Source: DATBJG01 sp963790545 (GTDB lineage: Bacteria; Acidobacteriota; Vicinamibacteria; Vicinamibacterales; JAMQPK01). Taken from it: a stretch of DNA of 64,000 nucleotides. The stretch spans positions 1 to 64,000 of the forward strand of contig CAWBPA010000025.1 of the NCBI GenBank assembly GCA_963790545.1, read 5' to 3'. The notes beneath the pieces were generated by a model, which had not been told where the DNA came from, did no database searches, and saw nothing but the letters and a program-made list of their open reading frames with translations. Every line of letters begins with the position of its first letter. The first letter of the stretch is position 1. Positions 36,556-47,377 of the stretch are shown piece by piece. The position numbers and the translations under genes were made by a program.

Positions 36556-37911
36556 ATGGTCGACGCGGTCGCAACCGAGCGCCCACTCCCGCACAATCTC
36601 GAAGCGGAGCGTTCCGTCCTCGGCGCGATTCTCATTCACAACGAAGCGTTCAACCACGCGGCCGAAGTCCTCGAGCCGCGTGATTTCTTCCGGGATGCGC
36701 ATCGACGCATCTTCGAGAAGATGGTGCAGCTCAGCGAGCGCAACGAGGCCATCGATCTGGTCACGCTGAAAGAGGCGCTCACCAGGTCCCGCGAGCTCGA
36801 TGAGGTCGGTGGCCCGGCGTACATCACGGCACTCGTGGACGGGCTGCCACGGGCCACCAACGTCGAGTACTACGCACGCATCGTCAAGGAAAAAGCGACG
36901 CTCCGGAATCTGATCTTTGCGTCGAACAAGATTCTCGCGTCGGCCTACGAGGCCGAAGACGATCCTGACGAGATCCTCGACGGGGCGGAGCACGCGATCT
37001 TCTCAATCGCAGAGAATCGCGTCCGCGAAGGCTTCATTTCGATGCGCGACCTCGCGCATCAGAGCTTCGAGACGATCGAGCAGGCGCACGCACGCAAGGA
37101 GCTGATTACCGGTGTGCCGTCAGGCTTCCGCGATCTCGACGAGCTGACGTCGGGATTTCAGCGCGGCGATCTCGTGATTGTGGCGGCGCGTCCGTCAGTC
37201 GGCAAGACGGCGCTCGTGTTGAACGTCGCTCAGCACGTGGGTACCAAGGAGTACGACGGCCGGAAACGGACGGTGGGCATTTTCAGCCTTGAAATGTCGA
37301 AGGAGCAGCTGTTCCTGCGCATGCTGACGTCCGAAGCCAACATCGACGGGCATCGCCTGCGGACCGGCTTCTTGCTCGAGAAAGACTGGGGTCGCCTGTC
37401 GCACGCGCTCGGGACGTTGAGTGAAACCAAGATCTACATTGACGATACGCCGGGGATTGGCGTGCTCGAAATGCGCGCCAAGGCTCGGCGATTGATGGCC
37501 GAGCACGGGCTGGACCTGCTCGTCGTGGACTATGTCCAGCTGATGCAGGCGCGCGGGCGTTTCGACAACCGCACGCTCGAACTGGGGGCGATCTCGCGGT
37601 CGCTCAAGGGGCTGGCCAAGGAGCTGAACATTCCCATCCTGGTCATTTCACAGTTGAGTCGCGCCCCCGAATCACGATCCGACCACCGGCCGCTGTTGTC
37701 CGACCTCCGGGAATCGGGCGCACTCGAGCAGGACGCGGATGTCGTGGTCCTGTTGTTCCGCGCGGACCAGTATCCGGATGCGAAGCCGGAAGAGCAGGGC
37801 ATTGCCGAGCTCAATATCGCCAAGCAGCGCAACGGTCCAACCGGCCTCGTCAAGCTGGCCTTCATTCGCGAACAGACGCGCTTTGCCGACCTCGACCTGA
37901 GGCACTCGTGA
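36556..37911 (+). CDS. dnaB: Replicative DNA helicase DnaB
   Basis: Hexameric 5'-3' helicase at the replication fork. The 451-residue protein has the N-terminal primase-interaction domain (LPHNLEAERSVLGAIL), the RecA-like Walker A ARPSVGKTALVLN (about 214-226), FSLEMSKEQLFLRML, the Walker B region LLVVDYVQLM and the C-terminal QRNGPTG loop. No intein is present. Its stop overlaps the alr GTG start. Confidence 0.96.
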   Translation: MVDAVATERPLPHNLEAERSVLGAILIHNEAFNHAAEVLEPRDFFRDAHRRIFEKMVQLSERNEAIDLVTLKEALTRSRELDEVGGPAYITALVDGLPRATNVEYYARIVKEKATLRNLIFASNKILASAYEAEDDPDEILDGAEHAIFSIAENRVREGFISMRDLAHQSFETIEQAHARKELITGVPSGFRDLDELTSGFQRGDLVIVAARPSVGKTALVLNVAQHVGTKEYDGRKRTVGIFSLEMSKEQLFLRMLTSEANIDGHRLRTGFLLEKDWGRLSHALGTLSETKIYIDDTPGIGVLEMRAKARRLMAEHGLDLLVVDYVQLMQARGRFDNRTLELGAISRSLKGLAKELNIPILVISQLSRAPESRSDHRPLLSDLRESGALEQDADVVVLLFRADQYPDAKPEEQGIAELNIAKQRNGPTGLVKLAFIREQTRFADLDLRHS

Positions 37912-39061
37912 TCCGGTCGACGGTCGCGCACGTCGATCTCGAGGCGCTCAAGTCAAACTTCCTTGCCATCACCGAATTCCTGAGAGCCGCCTCGGCCGCC
38001 GAGCGCGTGCCCGGTCACCCGCCCGTCACGCCGCCGGGAGTCATTGGCGTCGTCAAAGCCAACGCGTACGGGCACGGCGCAGCTCGTGTCGGGCTGGCAT
38101 TGCAGGAGGCTGGTGCCACGATGTTGGCGTGTGCCGACATCGAGGAAGCGATCGTGCTGCGGAAAGCCGGGGTGACGGTCGAGATTCTGGTGTTCGGGGC
38201 GTCTGGGCGTCAGCGATCTGGCCGGTGTGTTCGACTACGATCTGACACCCACGATTTCGACGCCCGGCGCCGGCAGGGCGCTCAATGCCGCAGCCGCCAC
38301 GCGCGGACGGCGGTTGCGCTATCACCTGAAGATCGACACGGGCATGAACCGGCTGGGCTTTCGCTACGACAACCTCGCCCGCACGCTGCCGGAGCTGTTC
38401 GGCGGTTCGCACCTCGAGATGGCGGCCGTGTACACGCACTTCGGGACGGCAAACGATCCGGATCATCCGCTGTTTGCCGAGCAGCGCGAACGTTTCGAAC
38501 ACGTGCTCGCGCAGCTTGCCGCCGGGTTCAACCTGCGGCCGGCGCTCCGCCATGCGGCCAACAGCGCCGCGATGCTTCGCGATACCCGAGTGTGGTTCGA
38601 TCTGGTGCGCCCCGGCCTGCTGCTTTACGGGGTCATACCTCCGCCGCTTGCCGCGACGCGTCCCGCTGCGCCCGGTCATGTCGTTAACGAGCCGGCTCGT
38701 GTCGGTCAAAGGCGTACGGCCGGGGGAGGTCGTCGGCTACGGCGCACGGTGGATGGCCAAACAACCCAGCCGGATTGCCACGGTTCCGGCAGGGCACGCC
38801 GACGGACTGGACATGCGGCTGGCCGACCGCGGTCACGTGTTGGTTCGGGGACGTCGCGCCCCGATCATCGGCTCGGTCTGCATGGATATGATCATGGTCG
38901 ACATCTCGGGACTCGACGCCGATACTGGAGATGAGGTGGTGATCATTGGCGAACAGGGCGGCGAGCGTCTCGATGTTCGCGAAATGGCTGCGACGATTGG
39001 GACATCACCCTACGAGATTCTGTGCCGCATAGGAACGCGGATTGAGCGAGTGTATGAGTGA
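37908..39061 (+). CDS. alr: Alanine racemase (two frameshifts)
   Basis: PLP enzyme that makes D-alanine for peptidoglycan. The PLP lysine region VVKANAYGHGA, the KIDTGMNRLGFR motif and the second active-site segment IIGSVCMDMIMVDIS are present. Frames break near 38200 and 38660; the pieces join to about 384 residues. The GTG start overlaps dnaB. The dnaB-alr-radA order is common in several phyla. Confidence 0.93.
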
Positions 39062-39080
39062 GCGGCACGATGTGAGTATC

Positions 39081-39184
39081 AAGATCCGGAGCGTAAGCGA
39101 CCCTTCGACAGGCTGAGGGTCGCCCTGAGCGTAGTCGAAGGGCGACGGCAGCGCGTGGGGGTGGGGCCCCACGCGGATCAAATA
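39081..39184 (+). repeat. Dispersed intergenic element, type B copy, before radA
   Basis: Nearly identical to the copy before rpsF, including a GTCGCCCT...AGGGCGAC hairpin and the GCGTGGGGGTGGGGCCCCACGC hairpin. Its AT-rich tail gatcaaata ends exactly at the radA ATG, without a Shine-Dalgarno sequence. Reading through the element gives a false in-frame N-terminal extension of RadA. Confidence 0.85.
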
Positions 39185-40561
39185 ATGACTAAACCCCCCA
39201 AGTCGGTTTTCGTCTGCCAGGAGTGCGGCGCGCAGGCGCAGAAATGGCTCGGCCGCTGCGCGGACTGCGGAGCCTGGAATTCGTACGTCGAGGAACGCGC
39301 GGGGGCCTTGGACGTCACCACCCCGACTCGATATGCGATGTCAGGTGGTGCGGGGGCCAAGCTGTATGCAGATGTCCAGATTTCGGCCGCCGAACGGATG
39401 TCAACTGGCATTGGTGAGTTCGATCGCGTGCTCGGTGGCGGAATCGTGCCGGGCTCCCTCGTGCTCCTCGGCGGTGAGCCGGGCATCGGTAAGTCCACAC
39501 TGCTGCTGCAGGCCGCGGCCAACGTCGCGCGAGATGTCGGCTCGGTTCTCTATAGTTCTGGTGAGGAGTCGGAGCATCAGATCAAGTCGCGGGGGGAGCG
39601 TCTCCAGATTGGGAAGGCGCCGCTCTATTTGCTTGCCGAAACCTGTCTCGAACGGATCCTCGAGGCGATCACGCAACTCCGGCCGTCGCTCATCGTCGTC
39701 GATTCCATTCAGACTGTGTTTTCGCTCAAGATGCAGTCCGCCCCCGGCAGCATCGGGCAGGTCCGCGAAGCGGCCACGCAGCTGTTGTTCGCCGCCAAAG
39801 GACAGAACATTCCAATCGTGATCGTCGGCCACGTCACGAAGGATGGCAGCCTCGCCGGGCCGAAAGCGCTCGAGCATGTCGTCGATACGGTGCTGTACTT
39901 CGAGGGGGAGCGACACCACGCGCATCGGATTGTGCGCGCGGTCAAGAACCGCTTCGGCGCGGTCAGCGAACTCGGCGTTTTCGAAATGACCGGCAGCGGA
40001 CTTCGTGAGGTGCCGAATCCCTCGAAGCTGTTTCTCGCCGAGCGGTCCGCCATCACGCCTGGGTCTGCCGTGCTGTGTTGTCTCGAGGGGTCACGGCCGA
40101 TGCTGGTCGAGGTGCAAGCGCTCGTCAGCACGAGCAGCTACGGCAACGCGCGTCGCATGTCGAGCGGGATCGATCAGCAGCGTCTCGCGCTCTTGCTGGC
40201 TGTACTCGAGAAGCGCGCAGGCCTGCATCTGTCTGGAGACGATGTATACGTGAACATTGCCGGTGGGATGATGGTGGACGAACCGGCAGCGGATCTGAGC
40301 GTCGTGGCCGCCGTCGCCTCCAGCATTCGCAACCGGGCAGTCGATGGGGCGACGGCCGTATTCGGCGAGGTTGGGCTGGGCGGTGAGGTCCGAGGTATCA
40401 GCCAGCCAGCCTTGCGGATTCGCGAAGTTGCGCAGATGGGACTTCAACGCTGCGTGCTGCCACGCGCCAACGTCGACGATATGAACCGTGGTCTGGCCGA
40501 GGACTGCGAACTCGTCGGCGTCGGGACGATTGGTGAGGCCCTTGAAACGTTGATCGCTTGA
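39185..40561 (+). CDS. radA: DNA repair protein RadA
   Basis: RecA-family ATPase helping branch migration in homologous recombination. The N-terminal zinc finger (C11, C14, C25, C28), Walker A GEPGIGKST (about 97-105), the RadA-specific KNRFG motif (about 253-257) and a C-terminal Lon-protease-like domain are visible in a 458-residue protein. I reject the upstream in-frame start at 39155 because it lies in the repeat element. Confidence 0.95.
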   Translation: MTKPPKSVFVCQECGAQAQKWLGRCADCGAWNSYVEERAGALDVTTPTRYAMSGGAGAKLYADVQISAAERMSTGIGEFDRVLGGGIVPGSLVLLGGEPGIGKSTLLLQAAANVARDVGSVLYSSGEESEHQIKSRGERLQIGKAPLYLLAETCLERILEAITQLRPSLIVVDSIQTVFSLKMQSAPGSIGQVREAATQLLFAAKGQNIPIVIVGHVTKDGSLAGPKALEHVVDTVLYFEGERHHAHRIVRAVKNRFGAVSELGVFEMTGSGLREVPNPSKLFLAERSAITPGSAVLCCLEGSRPMLVEVQALVSTSSYGNARRMSSGIDQQRLALLLAVLEKRAGLHLSGDDVYVNIAGGMMVDEPAADLSVVAAVASSIRNRAVDGATAVFGEVGLGGEVRGISQPALRIREVAQMGLQRCVLPRANVDDMNRGLAEDCELVGVGTIGEALETLIA

Positions 40562-40613
40562 TTTCCCGGGGGCTGGCGACATAAGGTGTGCCGTCACAGT
40601 CCCGGTTCCCCTA

Positions 40614-41679
<1,066 letters not shown>

Positions 41680-41683
41680 AGAA

Positions 41684-41782
41684 AGTCTCAGGTCTCAAGT
41701 CTGAAGTCTGAAGTTTCAAGGCTCAAGTCTGAAGTTTGCCTTTGAGACTTTGTTCAGACTTCAGACTTCAGACTTCAGACTT
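41684..41782. repeat. Inverted heptamer repeat (tctgaag / gacttca) before plsC
   Basis: The left arm has about seven units of the type agtctga/agtttca; the right arm is ttcagac repeated four times. The arms are complementary over most of their length and could form a long hairpin. Same family as 5621-5698. Confidence 0.85.
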
Positions 41783-41798
41783 GTGTATTCTTGTCTCG

Positions 41799-42574
41799 AT
41801 GCCTCTCCCTCCCTTCCATTGGTGGCGGACGGTCTTCTATCTGATTCCGCTGATTTCGATCTACACGATCGTGCTCGGCACGCTGTCGATCGGATCGAGC
41901 GTGTTCGAGCGCCACGGGCGTTTTGCGCACTGGTGTGCGCGGGCCTGGTCGAAGCTGATTCTCGCGACGACCGGCGTTCGGGTGCATGTGAGCGGACTCA
42001 ATCGTCTCGAGCCCGGACACACCTACGTGTTCGTGTCCAACCACCAGAGCATTTACGATATCCCGATTATTTTCGCGTCGCTGCCGTTTCAGGTGCGGAT
42101 CATTGCCAAGGAGTCGCTCGGCCGATTCCCGTTTCTCGGGATGGCATCTCCGCAGGACCGGACACCTGCTCGTCGATCGGCGAGACCCGGATCGACAGGC
42201 GATTCTGGCGAGCTGGATAGTCGCTCGTGGCGAACGGACTGTCGCTCATCGTCTTTCCGGAGGGGACGCGAAGCGTGGATGGACGCGTGGGTCGCTTTCG
42301 GGCCGGTAGTTTTCTGCTTGCGCTCGAGGCCGGGTTGTCCATCGTTCCGATTAGCGTGAGCGGCAGTCGTCACGTCATGCGGAAGGGCCGGCTGATGACG
42401 TGCCCCGGCGAGGTCTCACTGATGGTCCACGAACCGTTGCAACTGCCTGCCCTCGACTCTCCAACCATCAAAGACGCGCGCGAGCTGGCGGCGCGCGTTC
42501 GTGCGATCGTGCAACCAGCAGCCGAACAGGATCCTCAAGCGGTACTCGCGCCGCGGCGGGAAGCCACCGCCTAG
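41799..42574 (+). CDS. plsC: 1-acyl-sn-glycerol-3-phosphate acyltransferase PlsC (two frameshifts)
   Basis: Acylates lysophosphatidic acid to phosphatidic acid at the inner membrane. The catalytic block NHQSIYDIP (NHx4D motif, about residues 79-84) follows an N-terminal membrane segment, and FPEGTRS lies in the last frame with the C-terminal PISVSGSRHVMRKG. Frames break near 42150 and 42225. The ATG is preceded by TATTCT seven bases upstream. Confidence 0.9.
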
Positions 42575-42616
42575 AGCAGTTTTCTGAGAACTGAAAACTG
42601 GTTTAGCATTCTACAA

Positions 42617-43249
42617 ATGGAACTGCGCGTCGACCCCGATCTGACGTCAATCCTCACCCTCGGTGTGTTGGCGATGGACGATGTGATGGTGGTGGAGCGC
42701 GACCCGAAGCTCGACGGGCCGCTCGCCGAGGCGGCGCGCCAGGCGCGTACCAACCCGGCTGGCGATCCCACGGCCGTGCGAACGATGTATCGTCGTGTGG
42801 GGATCGACCCCACGAAGACCCGCCCGTCCAGTGAAGCACTGCTGCGACGCGTGACCCGCGGGGACGGGATGCCGCGCATCAATTCGCTGGTCGATATCTG
42901 CAACTGGTGTTCACTGGGTTTTCAGCTGCCGTACGGGTTGTACGATCGTGCGCGGATTTCCGGGTCCGTTGAGCTGCGCCTGGGGCGCGACGGAGAGGAG
43001 TACGCCGGAATTCGTAAGGAAGTCGTGCATCTCGCAGGACGGCTGACGCTGGCCGATGCAGAAGGTCCGTTCGGCAACCCGACGTCCGATTCGTCGCGAA
43101 CAATGGTGACGCTTCAGACACGCAACGCCCTTTTCGTGGTGTTCACGCCCAAGCCGCTGGCCCCGCGGTTGCCCGCCGTGCTCGATGGCACAGCCGCGCG
43201 CGTGGTCACGTTCTGCGGCGGGCGGGAGGGGACGAGGCAATCATTATGA
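42617..43249 (+). CDS. B3/B4 tRNA-binding-domain protein
   Basis: The 210-residue protein resembles the B3/B4 editing-like domain of phenylalanyl-tRNA synthetase beta subunit as a stand-alone protein: RTMYRRVGIDPTKTRPSSEALLRRV and INSLVDICNWCSLGFQLPYGLYD are characteristic. The role of free-standing B3/B4 proteins is not settled; editing of mischarged tRNA or an amino-acid pathway role has been proposed. It is monocistronic, with a TAGCAT seven bases before the ATG. Confidence 0.85.
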   Translation: MELRVDPDLTSILTLGVLAMDDVMVVERDPKLDGPLAEAARQARTNPAGDPTAVRTMYRRVGIDPTKTRPSSEALLRRVTRGDGMPRINSLVDICNWCSLGFQLPYGLYDRARISGSVELRLGRDGEEYAGIRKEVVHLAGRLTLADAEGPFGNPTSDSSRTMVTLQTRNALFVVFTPKPLAPRLPAVLDGTAARVVTFCGGREGTRQSL

Positions 43250-43292
43250 GGTGATATCGTGATTGGGAATCGTCGATGATCCGATTTATTTG

Positions 43293-44477
43293 ATGTTTCT
43301 TGCTTCCGCCATCATTGCTGCCGGAGGTCGTGGCGTTCGGTTTGGCGGTGACATTCCGAAGCAGCTGATCGAGTTTGGGGGCGCGACACTCCTCGAGCGC
43401 GCGGTGGAGACGTTCGTGCGCGCGGCGTGCGTTCACGAGGTTGTCGTGGCGTTGCCGGCCGAGCTCACAACCGACCCACCGCCGTATCTGCGGGGCCGCT
43501 CGAAACCGTTGCACGTCGTGGCGGGCGGCGTTCGCCGCCAGGATTCGGTTGCCAATGCATTCGAGCGTGTGGCGGCGGCCGCCGACGTGGTGGTCGTGCA
43601 CGACGCGGCGCGGCCTTTTGCCAGTGAGCTCCTCGTCCAGCGGATCGTCGATGCGGCACGCGAGTCGGGTGCAGCTATTGCCGCGCTGCCTGCACACGAC
43701 ACGGTGAAAGAAGCTGCCACCTCGCGTGCGGGTGAACACGCGATCGTGGAGCGCACGCTTGCACGCGACCGCATCTTTCTCGCCCAAACACCGCAGGCGT
43801 TTCGCCGCGAGATTTTGAACGCGGCCATTCGGCTGAGCCGCGAACGCGGTGGTGATGCGACCGACGAAGCCACGCTTGTCGAACGTGCCGGCTATCCCGT
43901 TCGACTCGTGCCCGGCGAGATTCAGAACGTGAAGATCACCACGATGGACGACTGGAATCTCGCCCGTACGACACAAAGCGCGGCCACAGCGTCGCTGACG
44001 CGCATTGGTACGGGCTACGATCTGCATCGCCTGGTCGAAGGACGGCCGCTCGTGTTGGCCGGGGTGACGATTCCGGCCCCCAAGGGATCGCTCGGGCACT
44101 CGGATGGCGACGTGGTCTGTCACTCGCTGACCGATGCGATTCTGGGTGCCGCCGCCTTGGGTGACATCGGTCGTCACTTTCCGGACACCGACGAGCGCTG
44201 GCGCGGAGCTGCCGGTCTCGATCTCCTGGCGCGTGCGGTTCAGCTCGTTCGACAGGCCGGCTTTGTCGTCGTCAATGTCGATGCCGTCGTGATTCTCGAG
44301 CGGCCGAAGCTCCGAGGACACCTCCCTGACGTCTGCGCCAACCTGGCGCGCACCCTTGGTGTCGATCGCCTGGCGGTGAGCGTCAAGGGCAAGACCAACG
44401 AAGGGCTCGGGGAAATTGGCAGAGGCGACGCAATTGCCGCGCACGCGGTGGCATTCTTGATGCGTCAGAAGACATGA
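43293..44477 (+). CDS. ispDF: Bifunctional IspD/IspF (MEP pathway)
   Basis: Fusion of MEP cytidylyltransferase and MECDP synthase. The IspD part (about 1-225) has the nucleotide loop AAGGRGVRFGGDIPKQL and VVVHDAARPF. The IspF part (from about 238) has RIGTGYDLHRLVEGRPLVLAG, the metal-binding LGHSDGDVVCHSLTDAILGAAALGDIG in two pieces, and a C-terminal TNEGLGEIGRGDAIAAHAV. I start at the ATG at 43293, which matches the IspD family. It overlaps the gltX start (ATGA). Confidence 0.95.
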   Translation: MFLASAIIAAGGRGVRFGGDIPKQLIEFGGATLLERAVETFVRAACVHEVVVALPAELTTDPPPYLRGRSKPLHVVAGGVRRQDSVANAFERVAAAADVVVVHDAARPFASELLVQRIVDAARESGAAIAALPAHDTVKEAATSRAGEHAIVERTLARDRIFLAQTPQAFRREILNAAIRLSRERGGDATDEATLVERAGYPVRLVPGEIQNVKITTMDDWNLARTTQSAATASLTRIGTGYDLHRLVEGRPLVLAGVTIPAPKGSLGHSDGDVVCHSLTDAILGAAALGDIGRHFPDTDERWRGAAGLDLLARAVQLVRQAGFVVVNVDAVVILERPKLRGHLPDVCANLARTLGVDRLAVSVKGKTNEGLGEIGRGDAIAAHAVAFLMRQKT

Positions 44478-45988
44478 GAGTCCGCTTCGCCCCCAGCCCA
44501 ACCGGGTTGCTTCATGTTGGCAATGCACGAACGGCGTTGTTCAACTGGCTGCTCGCACGCCGTCAGGGCGGCACCTTCGTTCTCCGCATCGAAGATACCG
44601 ATGCGCAGCGGTCCACGAAAGAATCTGAAGCCGCCATCCTCCGCGATCTGCACTGGCTGGGTCTCGATTGGGACGAAGGGCCCGAACGAGGCGGCCCGGT
44701 CGGACCGTACCGCCAATCGGAACGGATTTCGCTGTACCAAACGCACGCGCACGCGCTCGTCGACCGGCAGCAGGCGTACTTCTGTTTTTGTTCGCTGGCA
44801 CAATTGGAAACGGAGCGAAAGGCAGCGCTCGACGCCGGCCAACCCGCCGTCTATTCCGGACGGTGCCGGGCGTTGAACACCGACGAGGCTCGAGCCCGTG
44901 TCGCAAGCGGAGAGCCGGCGGCCGTTCGCTTTCACGTCCCAGCCCATCGCGACGTGTCGTTCGACGATCTCGTCCGGGGCCCGGTGACGTTCCACACGGA
45001 TGTCATTGGAGACCCGATCATCCTTCGTGCGGATGGTTTTCCAGCGTACAACTTCGCGGTGGTTATCGATGATGCGTTGATGGAAATCACAGACGTCGTT
45101 CGCGGCGAAGATCATATTTCGAATACGCCGCGACAACTGTTGTTTTATGAGGCCTTGGGATTCCCGTCGCCGCGGTTTGCGCACCTGGCCATGGTGCTTG
45201 GCCCCGACCATAGTCCGTTGTCCAAACGCCACGGCGCGACGTCGGTGAGCGAGTTCCGGGAGAAAGGCTACTTGCCAGAATCGCTCGTGAACTACCTCGC
45301 TCTTCTCGGCTGGTCACCGGGCGGCAACGATGAGATTCTGCCGCTCGATGAGCTGGCTAGACGCTTCTCGATTGAAGGAGTTGGCCATAGCGCCGGCGTG
45401 TTCGACGAGGAGAAGTTAGCGTGGGTGAATCGACATTACCTGAAAGCCGCCGACTCCGCGCGACTGGTGCAGCTCTCATGGCCGTACCTGCACGACGCCG
45501 GTTTCGTGCGGCAGGTTTCGCCGCACGAGCCGGCGCTGGGATACCTGTCGGCCATTCTGCCGATGGCCAGCGCGTCGGTTGACAGGCTGGAGCAGGTGCC
45601 CAATCGATTGCAGCTTGTGTTCTCGTACGACCCACGGGCAGCGCTCGGCCGTGCCGACATCCGTGAAGAAGTCGAGGCGCCAAACGCGCGCCAGGTCATC
45701 GAAGCCTTGGCCGACGATCTGGCAACAGCGCCGCGACTGGTCGATCGCCAAATGTTTCGAGCGGCCGCAGAGCGCGTGAAGCAGAAGACCGGTCACAAGG
45801 GCCGCGCATTGTTTCACCCGATTCGCCTGGCGTTGACGTCGGCAAGTGACGGACCCGAGCTCGATCTGCTGGTGCCGGCGATTGATCAGGGTGCCGACAT
45901 GAACTCGAGCTCCGGGTTGGCCCCCATCGTCGGCTGCCGAGAACGTGCGCGCGCATTTGTGGAAGCATTACATGCCCTTGATGGCTAG
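44474..45988 (+). CDS. gltX: Glutamyl-tRNA synthetase
   Basis: Charges tRNA-Glu (and tRNA-Gln where GatCAB is used). The class I signature PSPTGLLHVGNART (7-20) and the KMSKS-type PLSKRHG (about 247-253) are clear, as is the N-terminal start MRVRFAPSPTG. Length (504) is typical of the bacterial non-discriminating or discriminating enzyme; the two cannot be told apart here. Coupled to ispDF by an overlap. Confidence 0.96.
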   Translation: MRVRFAPSPTGLLHVGNARTALFNWLLARRQGGTFVLRIEDTDAQRSTKESEAAILRDLHWLGLDWDEGPERGGPVGPYRQSERISLYQTHAHALVDRQQAYFCFCSLAQLETERKAALDAGQPAVYSGRCRALNTDEARARVASGEPAAVRFHVPAHRDVSFDDLVRGPVTFHTDVIGDPIILRADGFPAYNFAVVIDDALMEITDVVRGEDHISNTPRQLLFYEALGFPSPRFAHLAMVLGPDHSPLSKRHGATSVSEFREKGYLPESLVNYLALLGWSPGGNDEILPLDELARRFSIEGVGHSAGVFDEEKLAWVNRHYLKAADSARLVQLSWPYLHDAGFVRQVSPHEPALGYLSAILPMASASVDRLEQVPNRLQLVFSYDPRAALGRADIREEVEAPNARQVIEALADDLATAPRLVDRQMFRAAAERVKQKTGHKGRALFHPIRLALTSASDGPELDLLVPAIDQGADMNSSSGLAPIVGCRERARAFVEALHALDG

Positions 45989-46012
45989 TGGGGCCCCGCG
46001 ACCAGATAATAA
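45987..46012 (+). repeat. Truncated 3' module of the dispersed element before rlmB
   Basis: Only GTGGGGCCCCGCGACCAGA plus the AT-rich tail taataa remains, placed directly between the gltX stop and the rlmB ATG. This is the same arrangement as the full copies before nuoH and radA. Confidence 0.6.
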
Positions 46013-46744
46013 ATGCTCATCTACGGCATCAACCCCATCGTCGAGGCCTTGCGTGCGGGACGTGTCACGTCGCTGCTGGTCAGCGCGCGGACCGACGAGC
46101 GGTTGCGGGAGGTCCTGCGGCTCGCCTCCGATCGCGGCGTTAACGTACGTCGTGTGGATGGGGCTACCCTCGATCGCGTCTCCCGTGGTGGTGCGCATCA
46201 GGGGGCAGTGGCCCAGCTTCGAGCGGCTCAGTCGTATTCGGTTGCCGATCTCGTTCGCGACGCGCCCGGCCCGCCGCTCATCGTCGTGCTCGACAGCATC
46301 GAGGATCCGCACAACGTCGGGGCCATCCTGCGCACGGCTGACGCTGCCGGCGCGGACGGTGTGGTGCGACAATCGCGGCACGCGGCGAGGTTGGATGGCG
46401 CCGCCGCAAAGGCGTCGGCCGGTGCCGTGGCGCACGTCAGGATTGCCGACGTCGTCAACATCGCGCGGGCGATTGAGGAGCTCAAGCAACTCGGAGTCTG
46501 GTCCGTCGGACTGGCGGGAGAAGCCGGCGAACGCTATGATCAAGTCGATTTCACGGGTCCCACCGCCCTCGTGCTCGGGGCGGAAGGTGCAGGCCTTCGG
46601 CGGCTCGTCCGCGAGCGGTGCGATCGGCTGGCCTCGATTCCCATGCGGGGCCACGTGGGGAGCCTGAACGTGTCGGTGGCCGCGGGAGTTGTCCTATTTG
46701 AGGCAATCCGGCAGCGGGAGGCCAGCCTTCCGGCGCGCCGTTGA
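46013..46744 (+). CDS. rlmB: 23S rRNA 2'-O-methyltransferase RlmB/TrmH-family
   Basis: SPOUT methyltransferase, expected to methylate G2251 of 23S rRNA. The N-terminal substrate-binding domain begins MLIYGINPIVEALRAG. The three SPOUT motifs are VLDSIEDPHNVGAILRTADAAG, ALVLGAEGAGLRRLV and IPMRGHVGSLNVSVAAGVVLFE. Its 243-residue length is normal. It precedes the tRNA cluster. Confidence 0.93.
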   Translation: MLIYGINPIVEALRAGRVTSLLVSARTDERLREVLRLASDRGVNVRRVDGATLDRVSRGGAHQGAVAQLRAAQSYSVADLVRDAPGPPLIVVLDSIEDPHNVGAILRTADAAGADGVVRQSRHAARLDGAAAKASAGAVAHVRIADVVNIARAIEELKQLGVWSVGLAGEAGERYDQVDFTGPTALVLGAEGAGLRRLVRERCDRLASIPMRGHVGSLNVSVAAGVVLFEAIRQREASLPARR

Positions 46745-46748
46745 ACCA

Positions 46749-46777
46749 TTGCCTTGTGGCATGGCTCGTGCTAGACT
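46749..46777 (+). promoter_or_regulatory. Promoter of the tRNA-Thr/Tyr/Gly/Thr cluster
   Basis: TTGCCT, a 17-base spacer and TAGACT lie immediately after rlmB; transcription would start about eight bases before tRNA-Thr. Confidence 0.6.
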
Positions 46778-46791
46778 CACCCTTTTGGCCG

Positions 46792-46868
46792 GCTGGCGTA
46801 GCTCAGCCCGGTAGAGCAGCTGATTTGTAATCAGCCGGTCGGGGGTTCAAATCCCTTCGCCAGCTCCA
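46792..46868 (+). tRNA. tRNA-Thr (anticodon TGT)
   Basis: Acceptor GCTGGCG/CGCCAGC, anticodon arm GCTGA-TTTGTAA-TCAGC with TGT, and T arm GGGGG-TTCAAAT-CCCTT. CCA is encoded. First tRNA of the cluster. Confidence 0.95.
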
Positions 46869-47008
46869 CGAATCCGGGCCCGCTCGCCGGCTCCTCGAGC
46901 GAACGTGAACGCGGTCTGCAGGGTATCGAACGACACGCAAATCCACGAACAACACACCTGGCCTTGAAAGCCGGCGCTCCTCCGGGCTGGCCAGTGGTGG
47001 GCGAACGC

Positions 47009-47095
47009 GGGGAGGTTGCGGAGCGGTCAAACGCAGCAGACTGTAAATCTGCCGCCCCAGCGGCTTCGGAGGTTCGAATCCTCCCCTCCCCACCA
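47009..47095 (+). tRNA. tRNA-Tyr (anticodon GTA)
   Basis: A class II tRNA of 87 bases with a long variable arm. Acceptor GGGGAGG/CCTCCCC, anticodon arm GCAGA-CTGTAAA-TCTGC with GTA, T arm GGAGG-TTCGAAT-CCTCC, and an encoded CCA. Confidence 0.95.
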
Positions 47096-47110
47096 GCCTT
47101 CGCTCGCTTC

Positions 47111-47197
47111 GCGAGCTACGGCTGGCAGGCCAGTGGGTGCGCGAGCTACGGCTGGCAGGCTAGTGGGTGCGTGAGCTACGGCGGCAGGCTTGTGGGT
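47111..47197. repeat. Three tandem 30-bp repeats between tRNA-Tyr and tRNA-Gly
   Basis: The unit gcgagctacggctggcaggc followed by cagtgggtgc is present three times with few changes. A related stretch (ccttcgctcgcaacgcgagc, tacggct, aggcagg) follows tRNA-Gly at about 47380-47415. The units contain GCTCGC/GCGAGC inverted pairs. Confidence 0.8.
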
Positions 47198-47302
47198 TCC
47201 GAGCGTGAGCGAAGTGGGCAAGTGGGTAAGGTGGGCGCAGCGAAGTGGGTCGCGAAGGCGGAGCTTGCCGCGCCGAAGCGCGCGCTAAGGCAATGCGCGA
47301 AG

Positions 47303-47377
47303 GCGGGAGTAACTCAGTGGTAGAGTCACAGCCTTCCAAGCTGTTGGTCGCGGGTTCGATCCCCGTCTCCCGCTCCA
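47303..47377 (+). tRNA. tRNA-Gly (anticodon TCC)
   Basis: Acceptor GCGGGAG/CTCCCGC, anticodon arm CAGC-CTTCCAA-GCTG with TCC, T arm GCGGG-TTCGATC-CCCGT, encoded CCA. Confidence 0.95.

Noticed and set aside
39155..39184. Upstream start for RadA adding ten residues
   Set aside because: The extension is encoded by the dispersed repeat element; the zinc finger begins soon after the ATG at 39185, as in the family.
47111..47197. CRISPR array in the tRNA cluster
   Set aside because: The three 30-base units are directly adjacent without unique spacers, and no cas gene is present.
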